Positions 7,878 to 15,790 of a stretch of DNA of 52,981 bases are shown here, one piece after another. The DNA is from Christensenella sp. UBA4636. GTDB taxonomy: Bacteria; Bacillota; Clostridia; Christensenellales; Borkfalkiaceae. The DNA is taken from assembly GCA_002405915.1 (NCBI GenBank), contig DHMS01000040.1, positions 2,667 through 55,647 on the forward strand, read 5' to 3'. Within the stretch, counting starts at the first letter, position 1; the number at the start of each line of letters is the position of its first letter. Made by a program: the position numbers and the translations under genes. The notes under the pieces were generated by a model. The model had not been told where the DNA came from. It did no database searches and saw only the letters and a program-made list of their open reading frames with translations.

Positions 7878-8873
7878 TTATTTTGCAATTCTTACTTTTT
7901 TACCCGAATTTCCGGTTAAATTTTTATACTTTTTGTCCAAATCGGCGCGAACGATAAACGCACACAGTTTAGTCAAAGGCTTTAATACGGGAAGCGCGAA
8001 AGCCGCCGCGGCGACGTTAAAAAGCGTATGGAACGCCGCTACGCTTCGCCCCGTGGCGTGGGTTAAAGCAAGCCGAGAATGAAAAAACGTAAGGAAAACA
8101 AGATATAAAACTCCGCCGTAAAGATTGAAAACAAAATTGAAAAGCGCGGTCTTTCTCGCGTTTTCGCCTTTCCTTAAAGAAAGAAGATACACGGCTACGC
8201 ATGAGCCGATATTCGCGCCGACTATTAAGTAAGTAGCCGACAAAAAATTAACCTTTCCGCTTGCCGCAAATATGACGAGAACGGCGGAAAGAGCCGAGGA
8301 CGACGATGTGAACGCGGCGATAAAAAAGCCGTTTAACAGCAGTATAGGCGGACTTTTTATGGTGAGCAGAGTTTTAACGAGCGTTAATTCCGTGAGCAAA
8401 GGAGATGAAAAAGAAACTAAAAAAACGCCGCTTAAAACGAGCGACAAACCGAAAACGGTTTTAGAAACAATAGCTTTGAATTCGTCCTTTCCGTCAAAGA
8501 AAACGTAAGCGAAAAAAGAAACGGCGAGGAGCAAAACCGGCGCGATTTTTCCGCCGGTAAAGCCCGCGAGGCTCGCTAACTGCGCCGTTACGGTGGTGCC
8601 GACGTTAGAACCTATTTCCATTGCCGCGGCGCTCATAAAAGCGAGCGCGCCCGAGTCGGCAAGCGAAACCGCGGCGATATTCACAGCCGCGCCGCTTTGA
8701 GCGAGAGCGGATATAAAAACGCCGAAAACGCAAGACGAAAAGCGATTCGAAGCAGCTTTTCTAAGTATTTTTTCCGTCCTTTTTCCGCTTAAAGTCTGCA
8801 CGCCGTCGGCGACGAATTTAAGCCCGGTGAGAAAGATTATAATGCCCGTTACAAACAACAAAACGCCGTCCAC
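7878..8873 (-). CDS. Na/Pi-cotransporter family membrane protein
   Basis: The 331-aa protein is almost entirely hydrophobic, with eight or nine predicted membrane helices, and has the inverted two-repeat plan of the Na/Pi (NptA/PNaS) family. The first repeat carries ALAQSGAAVNIAAVSLADSG followed by GSNVGTTVTAQLAS; the second carries AFTSSSSALSAVLVI and GANIGSCVAVYLLS. In typical members both repeats have QSSSA, so here each copy is altered (QSGAA and TSSSS). The C-terminal PhoU-like domain of longer relatives is missing. The GTG at 8873 is the only early start after an in-frame stop, with no strong ribosome site; a TTG five codons on is possible. Substrate could be phosphate, but the altered motifs leave this open. 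Confidence 0.8.
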   Translation of the reverse strand: MDGVLLFVTGIIIFLTGLKFVADGVQTLSGKRTEKILRKAASNRFSSCVFGVFISALAQSGAAVNIAAVSLADSGALAFMSAAAMEIGSNVGTTVTAQLASLAGFTGGKIAPVLLLAVSFFAYVFFDGKDEFKAIVSKTVFGLSLVLSGVFLVSFSSPLLTELTLVKTLLTIKSPPILLLNGFFIAAFTSSSSALSAVLVIFAASGKVNFLSATYLIVGANIGSCVAVYLLSLRKGENARKTALFNFVFNLYGGVLYLVFLTFFHSRLALTHATGRSVAAFHTLFNVAAAAFALPVLKPLTKLCAFIVRADLDKKYKNLTGNSGKKVRIAK

Positions 8874-8967
8874 TTTTAATACCGTTTCGCGTTATTATAC
8901 GGCGGAATTTGCCCGTTTATACGCCTTTAAGCGTTACTTTTTGCTACTTTTTGCGTTAAAAACAAAG

Positions 8968-9189
8968 TCATTCGAGAGTGATCGGCGAACGGACTCTGTT
9001 GCCGTGCGATTTTATAATAAGGTCGAAGTCGTCGCCGTCGCCGCTTATTTCCACGATTACGGGCTTAGTAAGGCAAAAGTATTCCTTCAAAAGCCGCTCC
9101 GCGTCAAGCCGTATCAAGTCCTTCGACTTACCTACGAAGCCGTAACGGTCGGCTTCGATCATTCTTTCGGCGCGTTTCTCGTCACGCAT
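8968..9189 (-). CDS. MinE-like division-site topology factor (divergent)
   Basis: This 73-aa product lies 44 nt downstream of minD, the normal minD-minE order. It begins MRDEKRAERMIEADRYGFVG and continues with a helix (LIRLDAERLLKEYF) and a C-terminal strand pair (VIVEISGDGDDFDLIIKSHG, then NRVRSPI). This fits the MinE plan: a short MinD-contact helix, then a topological domain. The usual anti-MinCD sequence is poorly conserved, so the assignment rests largely on context and layout. The start at 9189 is set by AAGGAG 8 nt upstream; the longer frame from 9225 lacks a site. If correct, it stimulates MinD ATPase and drives its movement on the membrane. No minC is in the window. Confidence 0.6.
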   Translation of the reverse strand: MRDEKRAERMIEADRYGFVGKSKDLIRLDAERLLKEYFCLTKPVIVEISGDGDDFDLIIKSHGNRVRSPITLE

Positions 9190-9233
9190 AAATTTCTCCT
9201 TTCTATATACTAAAGTTAGCGACAAGTTGCGGC

Positions 9234-10016
9234 TTAAAGGCGCCTTGCCGCGGCTATTTTAAATCTGCCGAAAATCCCGCGATACGGTGAAACGGGGTCG
9301 TAAATTTTACCGTTGCCCGCACCCGTAAGGTTTTTGGCTAAGTACGAATACGCCTTGTTCGAAAAGTAAAGCTTACTTAGCCTTTTTGCGTCGCCGAGCA
9401 AAATTCCGTCGTCGTCCGGCAAAACGCCCGCGATATCGAGCTTTAATATCTTTTTAATATCGCTTACGCCGAGCGTTAAGGAAGCGGCTATAAGGTCGCC
9501 CCGCGCGCGGTTTACGACGGCTTTTATTTGTTCAAGCCCGTAACTTTTTATGAGCGATACGGCTTTGTCCGCGTCACGCAAGGAAGCAAGCGACGGATTG
9601 ACGACGACCAAGGCTTCGTCCGCCGAAGCGACCGCGCGTTCGAACCCCGCGCCGATACCCGCGGGACAATCTATAAGCACGAAGTCGAACGAGTTTTTAA
9701 GCCCGTCTATCAAAAGTTTTACGTTCTGCGCCGAAACCCTTATATCGGAATTTTTGGACGACGGCATAACGAAAAGGTTTTTGCCGGCTTCCACGAGAGC
9801 TTGTTTCGCGCGGCACTTTCCGCTTATAACGTCCTCAACGCCGTAGCTCGTTTTGTCCTCTACGCCGAGCAGAATATCGAGATTGTTAAGCCCGAAATCG
9901 AGGTCTAAAAGCACCGTTTTTTTGCCCATAAGCGAAAGTTTATACCCGAGGCACGCCGTTACCGTCGTTTTACCCGCGCCGCCTTTTCCGGAAGTTATAA
10001 CGATTTTTCTTGCCAT
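9234..10016 (-). CDS. minD: Septum-site determining ATPase MinD
   Basis: MinD is a membrane-cycling ATPase that places the division septum. The 260-aa product opens with the deviant Walker A KGGAGKTTVTACLG (about residues 10-23, two Lys), then DLDFGLNNLDILLG (about 40-53), DFVLIDCPAGIG (Walker B, about 115-126) and VVNP. The C-terminus (IFGRFKIAAARRL) can form the amphipathic helix that binds membrane. The start at 10016 follows AAAGGAG; the 41-codon upstream extension has no site. The MinE-like gene follows. ParA/FlhG relatives are the main alternative, but the DLDFGLNNLD block and tail favour MinD. Confidence 0.9.
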   Translation of the reverse strand: MARKIVITSGKGGAGKTTVTACLGYKLSLMGKKTVLLDLDFGLNNLDILLGVEDKTSYGVEDVISGKCRAKQALVEAGKNLFVMPSSKNSDIRVSAQNVKLLIDGLKNSFDFVLIDCPAGIGAGFERAVASADEALVVVNPSLASLRDADKAVSLIKSYGLEQIKAVVNRARGDLIAASLTLGVSDIKKILKLDIAGVLPDDDGILLGDAKRLSKLYFSNKAYSYLAKNLTGAGNGKIYDPVSPYRGIFGRFKIAAARRL

Positions 10017-10131
10017 TCTGTTTCTCCTTTTGTCACGATTATACCTTAAACTCATACGGAGCGAAGTTGTTTTTTTGTCGCCTATACGCTTTTTTTGCCG
10101 AAAACGAATTTTATCGCCGGCGTAATAAAGC

Positions 10132-10206
10132 GTTTTCAAAAAATAATTTTTGCGGCGTTTTTGTGACGATTTTTATAAAAAGTCCGCCTATAAGTCGATT
10201 AAGCGG
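10132..10206 (+). repeat. 75-nt dispersed repeat, copy A (contains CCTATAAGTCGATTA copy 3)
   Basis: This block matches 19469-19543 over 75 nt with only a few differences: GTTTTCAAAAAATAATTTTT, then GGCGTTTTTGTGACGATTTT, then AAAAAGTCCGCC, and the 15-bp motif at 10187-10201. It lies between minD and the 3' end of the 716-aa secreted protein gene. Confidence 0.9.
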
Positions 10207-10207
10207 C

Positions 10208-10240
10208 AAAAAAGCCCGACAATAAAACCGTCGAGCTTTG
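10208..10240 (-). terminator. Terminator after the 716-aa protein gene
   Basis: Minus strand AGCTCGAC (10230-10237), 9-nt loop, GTCGGGCT (10213-10220) and then TTTTTTG. It ends locus A of the glycosidase cluster. Confidence 0.8.
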
Positions 10241-10256
10241 AAATTTTAGTACAAAA

Positions 10257-12407
10257 TTATTTAGTCTTCCCGCAAACGGAACACTTGAAACATTCATTTT
10301 CGGGTACGAAAGCAACCTTTACAAGGCGTAAAAATTTCTTATTGTTTGTTTCATATTCGGTTTGTAAAAGAGCAACGGACTTTACGGAAGAGTACTTCCC
10401 GATATAACGCCATTTATCGTTATCCGCAGCAGAAATATCAACAAGTTTACGTTCTTCCGTTCCGTCTTTAAACTCTATCACTACGGTGTACTTTGCGACG
10501 TTATTTTGTGAATTAAATACATCATAAATATATACATTCACTGCTTCGTTTTCAATTGTATTATTGAATCTCATACCGGAATTCCTGACATTCGTGACAT
10601 ACAGCACACCGCCCGAATCAGACCATCTCGGAGCATTATTGTCAGAGTCGTAACCGATGATTTCAACGTTATCGCCTAATGTTCCGTTTGATTTTGCGGA
10701 AGCTGCTTCTACCGAAAAATCACTTTTCGGCGTTCCCGTAACATCAGCATAATCGTGAGCGAAACCTCTTACTTTGTAAGTATCTCCGCAAACAGAGCAA
10801 GTGTATTCCGTTATATCGGAATTATACAAGTCGTGCGTTCTCGTTTTGGTTCCCTCGTCGGTCGGGATATGTTTATGAACGTCGCCGCTCGTGACTGTGA
10901 ACCCGTCGATTATCGGGGAAGACAGAGTTTTTTTGTCATTATTGTTAAAGTACGTATGTTCGATAAATTCTAAAACTATCGTATTTTCACCTGCGTAAAA
11001 ATCGAAATCACCGAGAAGAACGTCATCGTAACAACAGAAAGTTGCTTTATCGCCGCTCGCCGAAGAAGCCTTGCCGCCTGGGATAATAACATCGTCGGCG
11101 AGAAGAACTTCCTTATTGTTAACGTAAAGCTTAAACACTTTGTTAGCCAACATATCGGCGGCTATATACGCCATACCCGTGTTTGATTCCCCGTTCGAAT
11201 TAACGCCGTACTTTACAAGCCACTGGCTTGCCGCGCGCATTGAAACGGAAGTCTTGCCTGCCGTTTCGGCGTCCACCTTAACGGTCACGGTGTTGCCCGC
11301 TTCAAAATTACCGAGGCATTCGCCGCCGTTAGAATAATCTTTTACGACGCCGCTGTTTCTCAAATTTTCGGTAAGATAAGTTACGTATTTTGTATCTTCC
11401 GCTTCAAACGAAGTACTTTCAAGGTTGAATACGGCTTTGCTTTCGGAATACTTTTCGGCGGACTTGCCGTAAGCATAGACGGCGCGGAGAAGATTTTTCA
11501 TGTTTTCGCCGAAGTTCTTGCCGTTTTCGGAAGAGTAAACATTGCTTGCAACCGAGTAAGTCGCGCTTGCGAAAGGCTCCGTTTCGCCCTCGTTATACAG
11601 CTTTACGGTTACGGGAGTATCGAATTCCAAAACGCCGATATCGTCATAGATAACGCGTTTTAGTCCGCCAACTTCTTTAAAGCGAGTTATAACTGTTTCT
11701 TTGCCGTTCTTTTCCGCGACTACCTTATCGGCTTTGCCGGCGAAGTCGAAGTACAAACCGACCTTATCGCCGAAGCACAAGCCCGCGTTTTTAAACGCCG
11801 TGCCGACGGAATTTTTTACGGTAGCGGTCGGAGCAACAAAAGCCGAATTATCGAGCGTAACGCCGTCGGTCGGGTCCGAACCTTTTGCGGAATACGCCGC
11901 GGCGGATTTGCCGTAAGAGAGTAAATCGGAAAGCAAAACCTTCATATCCGCATAGCCTTGAACGGGCAGAGAAAGCTCGTAAGCGGAAGAGGAAAGGAGG
12001 TACTCTGCGTAAGCCTTAACGGAAAAATCCTCCGCGCTTACTTCCGAAATTTCGCTCTTGTTTTCACCCGTGAGCGAAAGAGAATAACTTATTCCGCTCG
12101 CCAAGTACTGCGGCGCGGTCTTATCGAAAGTTATCGTGTTTAAGCCTTCGACGAGGTTTTCTTTTTCGACGGTGTAAGTCTTTTCTTCAAGCGTAAAGTT
12201 CATAACGGCTTTCGTATATCCCGCGGGGACTAAAAGCGTGTACCTCACGGTTATGCCGTCGTTTAGCGTTATTCCTACTTCTTTCACGACCCTTTCGCTC
12301 GTTTCCGCATAAGCGGGCGTTTTTACGGTTGCCAAGCCGCCGACAAACGACAACGCGGCAATTATCGCAAGGGATAACATTACTTTTTTCATAAATTTGT
12401 TTTTCAT
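10257..12407 (-). CDS. Large secreted protein with CBM-like domain and CxxC modules, function unknown
   Basis: The 716-aa product has a cleavable signal peptide (about 1-35, ending TVKTPAYA-ET) and no lipobox, anchor or membrane tail, so it is probably released or held by partners. It has two similar helical motifs: SDLLSYGKSAAAYS (about 165-178) and LLRAVYAYGKSAEKYS (about 310-325). A beta-rich, CBM6/35-like block follows (FEAEDTKYV...AGENTIVLEFIEHT, about 335-505), like those in its neighbours. Then come two short Cys modules, YTCSVCGDTY and a C-terminal FKCSVCGKTK. It is last in the transcript lipoprotein-GH3-peptide-this gene, 12 nt after the peptide gene. I do not recognise an enzymatic domain. 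A carbohydrate-contact role is inferred only from the CBM-like block and the neighbours. Confidence 0.85.
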   Translation of the reverse strand: MKNKFMKKVMLSLAIIAALSFVGGLATVKTPAYAETSERVVKEVGITLNDGITVRYTLLVPAGYTKAVMNFTLEEKTYTVEKENLVEGLNTITFDKTAPQYLASGISYSLSLTGENKSEISEVSAEDFSVKAYAEYLLSSSAYELSLPVQGYADMKVLLSDLLSYGKSAAAYSAKGSDPTDGVTLDNSAFVAPTATVKNSVGTAFKNAGLCFGDKVGLYFDFAGKADKVVAEKNGKETVITRFKEVGGLKRVIYDDIGVLEFDTPVTVKLYNEGETEPFASATYSVASNVYSSENGKNFGENMKNLLRAVYAYGKSAEKYSESKAVFNLESTSFEAEDTKYVTYLTENLRNSGVVKDYSNGGECLGNFEAGNTVTVKVDAETAGKTSVSMRAASQWLVKYGVNSNGESNTGMAYIAADMLANKVFKLYVNNKEVLLADDVIIPGGKASSASGDKATFCCYDDVLLGDFDFYAGENTIVLEFIEHTYFNNNDKKTLSSPIIDGFTVTSGDVHKHIPTDEGTKTRTHDLYNSDITEYTCSVCGDTYKVRGFAHDYADVTGTPKSDFSVEAASAKSNGTLGDNVEIIGYDSDNNAPRWSDSGGVLYVTNVRNSGMRFNNTIENEAVNVYIYDVFNSQNNVAKYTVVIEFKDGTEERKLVDISAADNDKWRYIGKYSSVKSVALLQTEYETNNKKFLRLVKVAFVPENECFKCSVCGKTK

Positions 12408-12419
12408 ATTCTCTCTCCG

Positions 12420-12563
12420 TTAATCGAGCAAAAACCCGTCGGGTTCGCCGATAATAGCATTCTCGTTGTCGATAAGTCCGCTCGTCGCGATGACGCTATC
12501 TTCGTCTATTTTTACGACTTCGACCTTTGCCTCCGTAAAAAGTTTTAAAGTTTTTTCTTCCAT
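12420..12563 (-). CDS. 47-aa acidic peptide in glycosidase operon
   Basis: A short frame starts ATG at 12563 with AAGGAG 8 nt upstream and encodes 47 residues beginning MEEKTLKLFTEAKVEVVKID, containing EDSVIATSGLID, and ending GEPDGFLLD. It fits with 14 nt between it and the GH3 stop, and 12 nt between its stop and the next gene, the same tight spacing as the rest of the operon. It has no signal peptide and no membrane segment, and is acidic. From memory, short Clostridial peptides with a VxVVxxxxEDVIxTSG pattern occur elsewhere without known function; I cannot check this here. It could be a regulatory or scaffold peptide, or the precursor of a modified peptide; nothing in the sequence decides. 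Confidence 0.7.
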   Translation of the reverse strand: MEEKTLKLFTEAKVEVVKIDEDSVIATSGLIDNENAIIGEPDGFLLD

Positions 12564-12577
12564 TGCGTACTCCTTTT

Positions 12578-15500
12578 TTATTGTTGATTTTTCGCCGCCG
12601 ATTGCTTATTCTTTTTTATTATGAAAGCCGTCCAGACGACGATGCCCGCAACTATAATAACGTTAATCGGCAAAACGCCCCAGTACATCCACCACGCGAC
12701 GGGAACTTCCCTCTTCGTAACCTTTTGAAGGTTAACGGTAATAATGTCGCGAGAGGTATCGCGCGTTTCGTGCATATAGTAAGCGTTCGCGCTTGCGTAA
12801 AGAATGTTTTTGCATGCTTTGCGCGCATAGTAACGTTTTTGGTTGTCGCCGTTTACGCCAACGAGGTCGCCGTTGCCCGTGCTTAAAGCAAGATCATTGC
12901 CGCCGGCAAGCATAGTGCTTATATTCATGTAGCCGGCATAAGAGTCGGTTATAACGCAACCTTTAAATTTCCATTCTCCGCGCATTATTTCTTCAATGAG
13001 CGCGTAGTTTCCGCCAACCCAGCCCGAGCCGATACAACCCATAGCCGTCATAACGCCGTTGGCTTTGCCCTTTTTAACGGCGATTTCGAAAACTTTAAGC
13101 GCGCCTTCGCGCAAAGTCTGTTCCGTTGCCCAAGTGTTTGCGGACTTTCTATTCGCTTCCTGATCGTTTGCGACGAAGTGTTTTACATAAACGTTAAGAC
13201 CTTGGCTTTCCGCGCCGAGGCATGTTTCTGCCGCCATTATTCCGCTAAGATATGCGTCTTCCGAATAATATTCGCAATTTCTGCCGGAGAACGGCGAGCG
13301 TTGAATGTTTGCTCCGGGAGAGTACCAGCCGGTAACATTCGAGGGGATTGCTTCCGCTCCGACGGAGTTGCCGAAAGCGTAAGCGTAATCGTTGTTCCAT
13401 GTGCAACCGAGGACTGCCGGCATAGAGAACATCGTCCAGCCCGTTCTGTCGGGATTGCCTACGTTTTTGTCTACTTCGAGAATGTGCCTATTTAGCCCCG
13501 CGGGTCCGTCGTTTTCAAGCATATGGCGTTTGCCTACCGATTCAACGGCGACCGTTCTGTAACCGCCCCTCGAAATAAGCGCGCCCATATCCGCGTCCGA
13601 AAGTTGGTTTAAGAGCTTTTCCCATTTTTCGCTGTCGAAGTTGGCGGGATTGCCGAGTTCCATTAAAAGTTCATGGTTAGGCTTAACGTTCCAGCTTTCG
13701 AGGTCGGATTTAGAAGCCTTGCTTCCGTCCTCCCTTACGTAGAGATAAAGCCCGTTATCCTCGCCCTGCTTATAAGTTTGAATTAAACCGTCGTTGCCGT
13801 CATAACGATAGTTTTTAAGCCTCGTAACGGCTTCTCCGCTCGGCTTGCCGTAAGCTTTTGTCGGGAAGGTGCCTTTAAAGTCCGCTCTCGTCATGTACGT
13901 TACGGAAACGTTTGAGTCGGAAGCGTCTATCTGACATTCGGCGTAAGCTTCAACGTGCGTAGTTTCGAACACGCCTTCGGAATTTTTGCTTATAACATCG
14001 TAGTCGGTAAGGCGGTTAGCCACCCTTTCGCCCGTGGTCGGGTCGTTCATTATCTTCAAAGTTTTGTCTAACGAATATTTTATTTGAAGCGGGTTTCCGC
14101 CCTCGTCGGTTTTTACCGCGTGAGAATCTGTTCTCAAACTTAAAACGTATTCGCCGAAGTCAAGTTCGTAACCGCAGTTACGGTTGTAGTTTTTGTCATA
14201 GCAGTCGTAAGAAGCCATGTCGTACGCGCTGAAAGTCAGTTCTACGGTCTGCGTTTCGCCCGCCGGGATAAGCGCGGTCTTTTTGAAAGCTACGAGGTTA
14301 ACGTCGGATTTTTCTATTCCGCCCTCGTAATACGGCGGCGTTACGTAAAGCTCGACGGTGTCTTTGCCCGGCTTGTCGCCGACGTTCGTGACGTTTACCT
14401 TTACGGTGAATTCGGTGTCCACTTTAAAACCGTCCTTAACGGCGGGCGTAAATTCGACAATTTCCCACTTAAAGTCGGTGTAGGAAAGCCCGTAGCCGAA
14501 CGGATACTGAACTACCGCGTCGTAGCCCGTCAAGGTCTTTTTGCCGCCTTTACGGTCGGAAATTTCCTTTGTGTAATTCGCCCAGTAGCCCTCTTTATCG
14601 GCGGTTTCGTACCATTTGTAGCCGCTGTAAATATTTTCTTGATAGATAACATAAGAGCCTTTGGAAAGGGTCTGCCCCGCAGCATTTACGAAAGTCGAAT
14701 CGTAAGTCAAGTCGTACGCATGCGTATTAGTCGTTTTGCCGGACGGGTTAGCGTCGCCCGTTAACAGTGCAGGGAGCGCGAAGATTCCGTTTTCGCCTAA
14801 ACCGTTTGAAATGAGCGCGGCGTCAACGTCGTAATCGTCAAGGAAAGAAAGGTTCATTTCGTTGCACGAGTTGTACAAAACGATAACTTTGTTGAAGTTC
14901 TCGGTAACCATCTTCAAAAGGGCTTCTTCCTCGGTCGTGATATCGAGGTAAGTTCTCGACGGGTCCTCGGGCGCATTCTTGTCGTGGTCGGTTACTTTTG
15001 GTTTGGTGCCGTCAAGGTTTTTGTACTGAACGAAAGGTAAATCCACACCTTCTCCGCCGAGCCTTGAGATAACCACGAGCGCGATATCCGAAAATTCTTT
15101 GGCGTTTTGCAAAATCGTTTTGCCGTTTTCGCCTGCTTCGTCGTATTTTTCTCTTACGGGTTCGGTTAAAAGATAGTATCTCGGGTCACCCGTCAAAGCT
15201 CTTATTAAGTTGCCGTTGCCGTCAAGTGCGCGGGAAGCGCAGAAGTTTTTATACATTGCGGCAAGTTCCTGGTTGTACTCTATGCCGTAATCGACAAACT
15301 CCTTGCCGCCACAATCGTTTTTAGTACATTTGCTTGCCGATTTTTCGTTTCCCCAGCCGCATTTTTTGCAGTACTTTTTATCGCACATCTGCAAAATGCC
15401 GTTCATCTTTAATTTGTTCTTGGCTACGCCGTCGTTCGAAGCGGCGGAACCGTCAGAACCGCAAACCCAGCCGCCGTCCGAACTCGACCAGCCGAAGATA

Positions 15501-15778
15501 TTTATCTTCTTGATTTCGTCTTTTGAAAGCGGCAAGGTTTCGTCCTCGTTTTTAACGAGAACTACGCCCTCTTCCGCAATGTCGTAGTTTAAAAGCCTTG
15601 ACTTTGACAAAGCCGCAGTCAATTCCTTGTTGTCATCGGTCAGGTTTTGTCCCGAGCCGTACAAATGCATAGTGATGACGTCGCCCCACATTCCCGCAAG
15701 AACATCCACGGCAATAGCCACGGCGAGAAGTATCGCCATTATTCCGAACGCTATAAAATCGCGTTTTTTCAATTTCAT
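12578..15778 (-). CDS. Membrane-anchored GH3 beta-glucosidase, inverted domain order, zinc-ribbon insert
   Basis: Glycoside hydrolase family 3 enzymes remove beta-linked glucose or xylose from chain ends. In this 1066-aa protein the order is reversed: N-terminal membrane helix (8-30), then the GH3 C-terminal alpha/beta domain and Fn3-like domain (about 60-600), then the TIM-barrel domain (about 750-1000), and a second helix (about 1026-1053) with a KKNK tail. The catalytic Asp is in KFKGCVITDSYAGY (about residue 945); substrate motifs are SGRNCEYYSED and VKHFVANDQE. Residues 132-156 hold five Cys in a zinc-ribbon-like pattern (C-x4-C-x2-CG...C-x4-CGG), unusual for an exported enzyme. The reversed order is known from rumen GH3 enzymes. 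It starts 12 nt after the lipoprotein gene, with GAGGT upstream. Confidence 0.93.
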   Translation of the reverse strand: MKLKKRDFIAFGIMAILLAVAIAVDVLAGMWGDVITMHLYGSGQNLTDDNKELTAALSKSRLLNYDIAEEGVVLVKNEDETLPLSKDEIKKINIFGWSSSDGGWVCGSDGSAASNDGVAKNKLKMNGILQMCDKKYCKKCGWGNEKSASKCTKNDCGGKEFVDYGIEYNQELAAMYKNFCASRALDGNGNLIRALTGDPRYYLLTEPVREKYDEAGENGKTILQNAKEFSDIALVVISRLGGEGVDLPFVQYKNLDGTKPKVTDHDKNAPEDPSRTYLDITTEEEALLKMVTENFNKVIVLYNSCNEMNLSFLDDYDVDAALISNGLGENGIFALPALLTGDANPSGKTTNTHAYDLTYDSTFVNAAGQTLSKGSYVIYQENIYSGYKWYETADKEGYWANYTKEISDRKGGKKTLTGYDAVVQYPFGYGLSYTDFKWEIVEFTPAVKDGFKVDTEFTVKVNVTNVGDKPGKDTVELYVTPPYYEGGIEKSDVNLVAFKKTALIPAGETQTVELTFSAYDMASYDCYDKNYNRNCGYELDFGEYVLSLRTDSHAVKTDEGGNPLQIKYSLDKTLKIMNDPTTGERVANRLTDYDVISKNSEGVFETTHVEAYAECQIDASDSNVSVTYMTRADFKGTFPTKAYGKPSGEAVTRLKNYRYDGNDGLIQTYKQGEDNGLYLYVREDGSKASKSDLESWNVKPNHELLMELGNPANFDSEKWEKLLNQLSDADMGALISRGGYRTVAVESVGKRHMLENDGPAGLNRHILEVDKNVGNPDRTGWTMFSMPAVLGCTWNNDYAYAFGNSVGAEAIPSNVTGWYSPGANIQRSPFSGRNCEYYSEDAYLSGIMAAETCLGAESQGLNVYVKHFVANDQEANRKSANTWATEQTLREGALKVFEIAVKKGKANGVMTAMGCIGSGWVGGNYALIEEIMRGEWKFKGCVITDSYAGYMNISTMLAGGNDLALSTGNGDLVGVNGDNQKRYYARKACKNILYASANAYYMHETRDTSRDIITVNLQKVTKREVPVAWWMYWGVLPINVIIVAGIVVWTAFIIKKNKQSAAKNQQ

Positions 15779-15790
15779 ATTTTTACCTCG

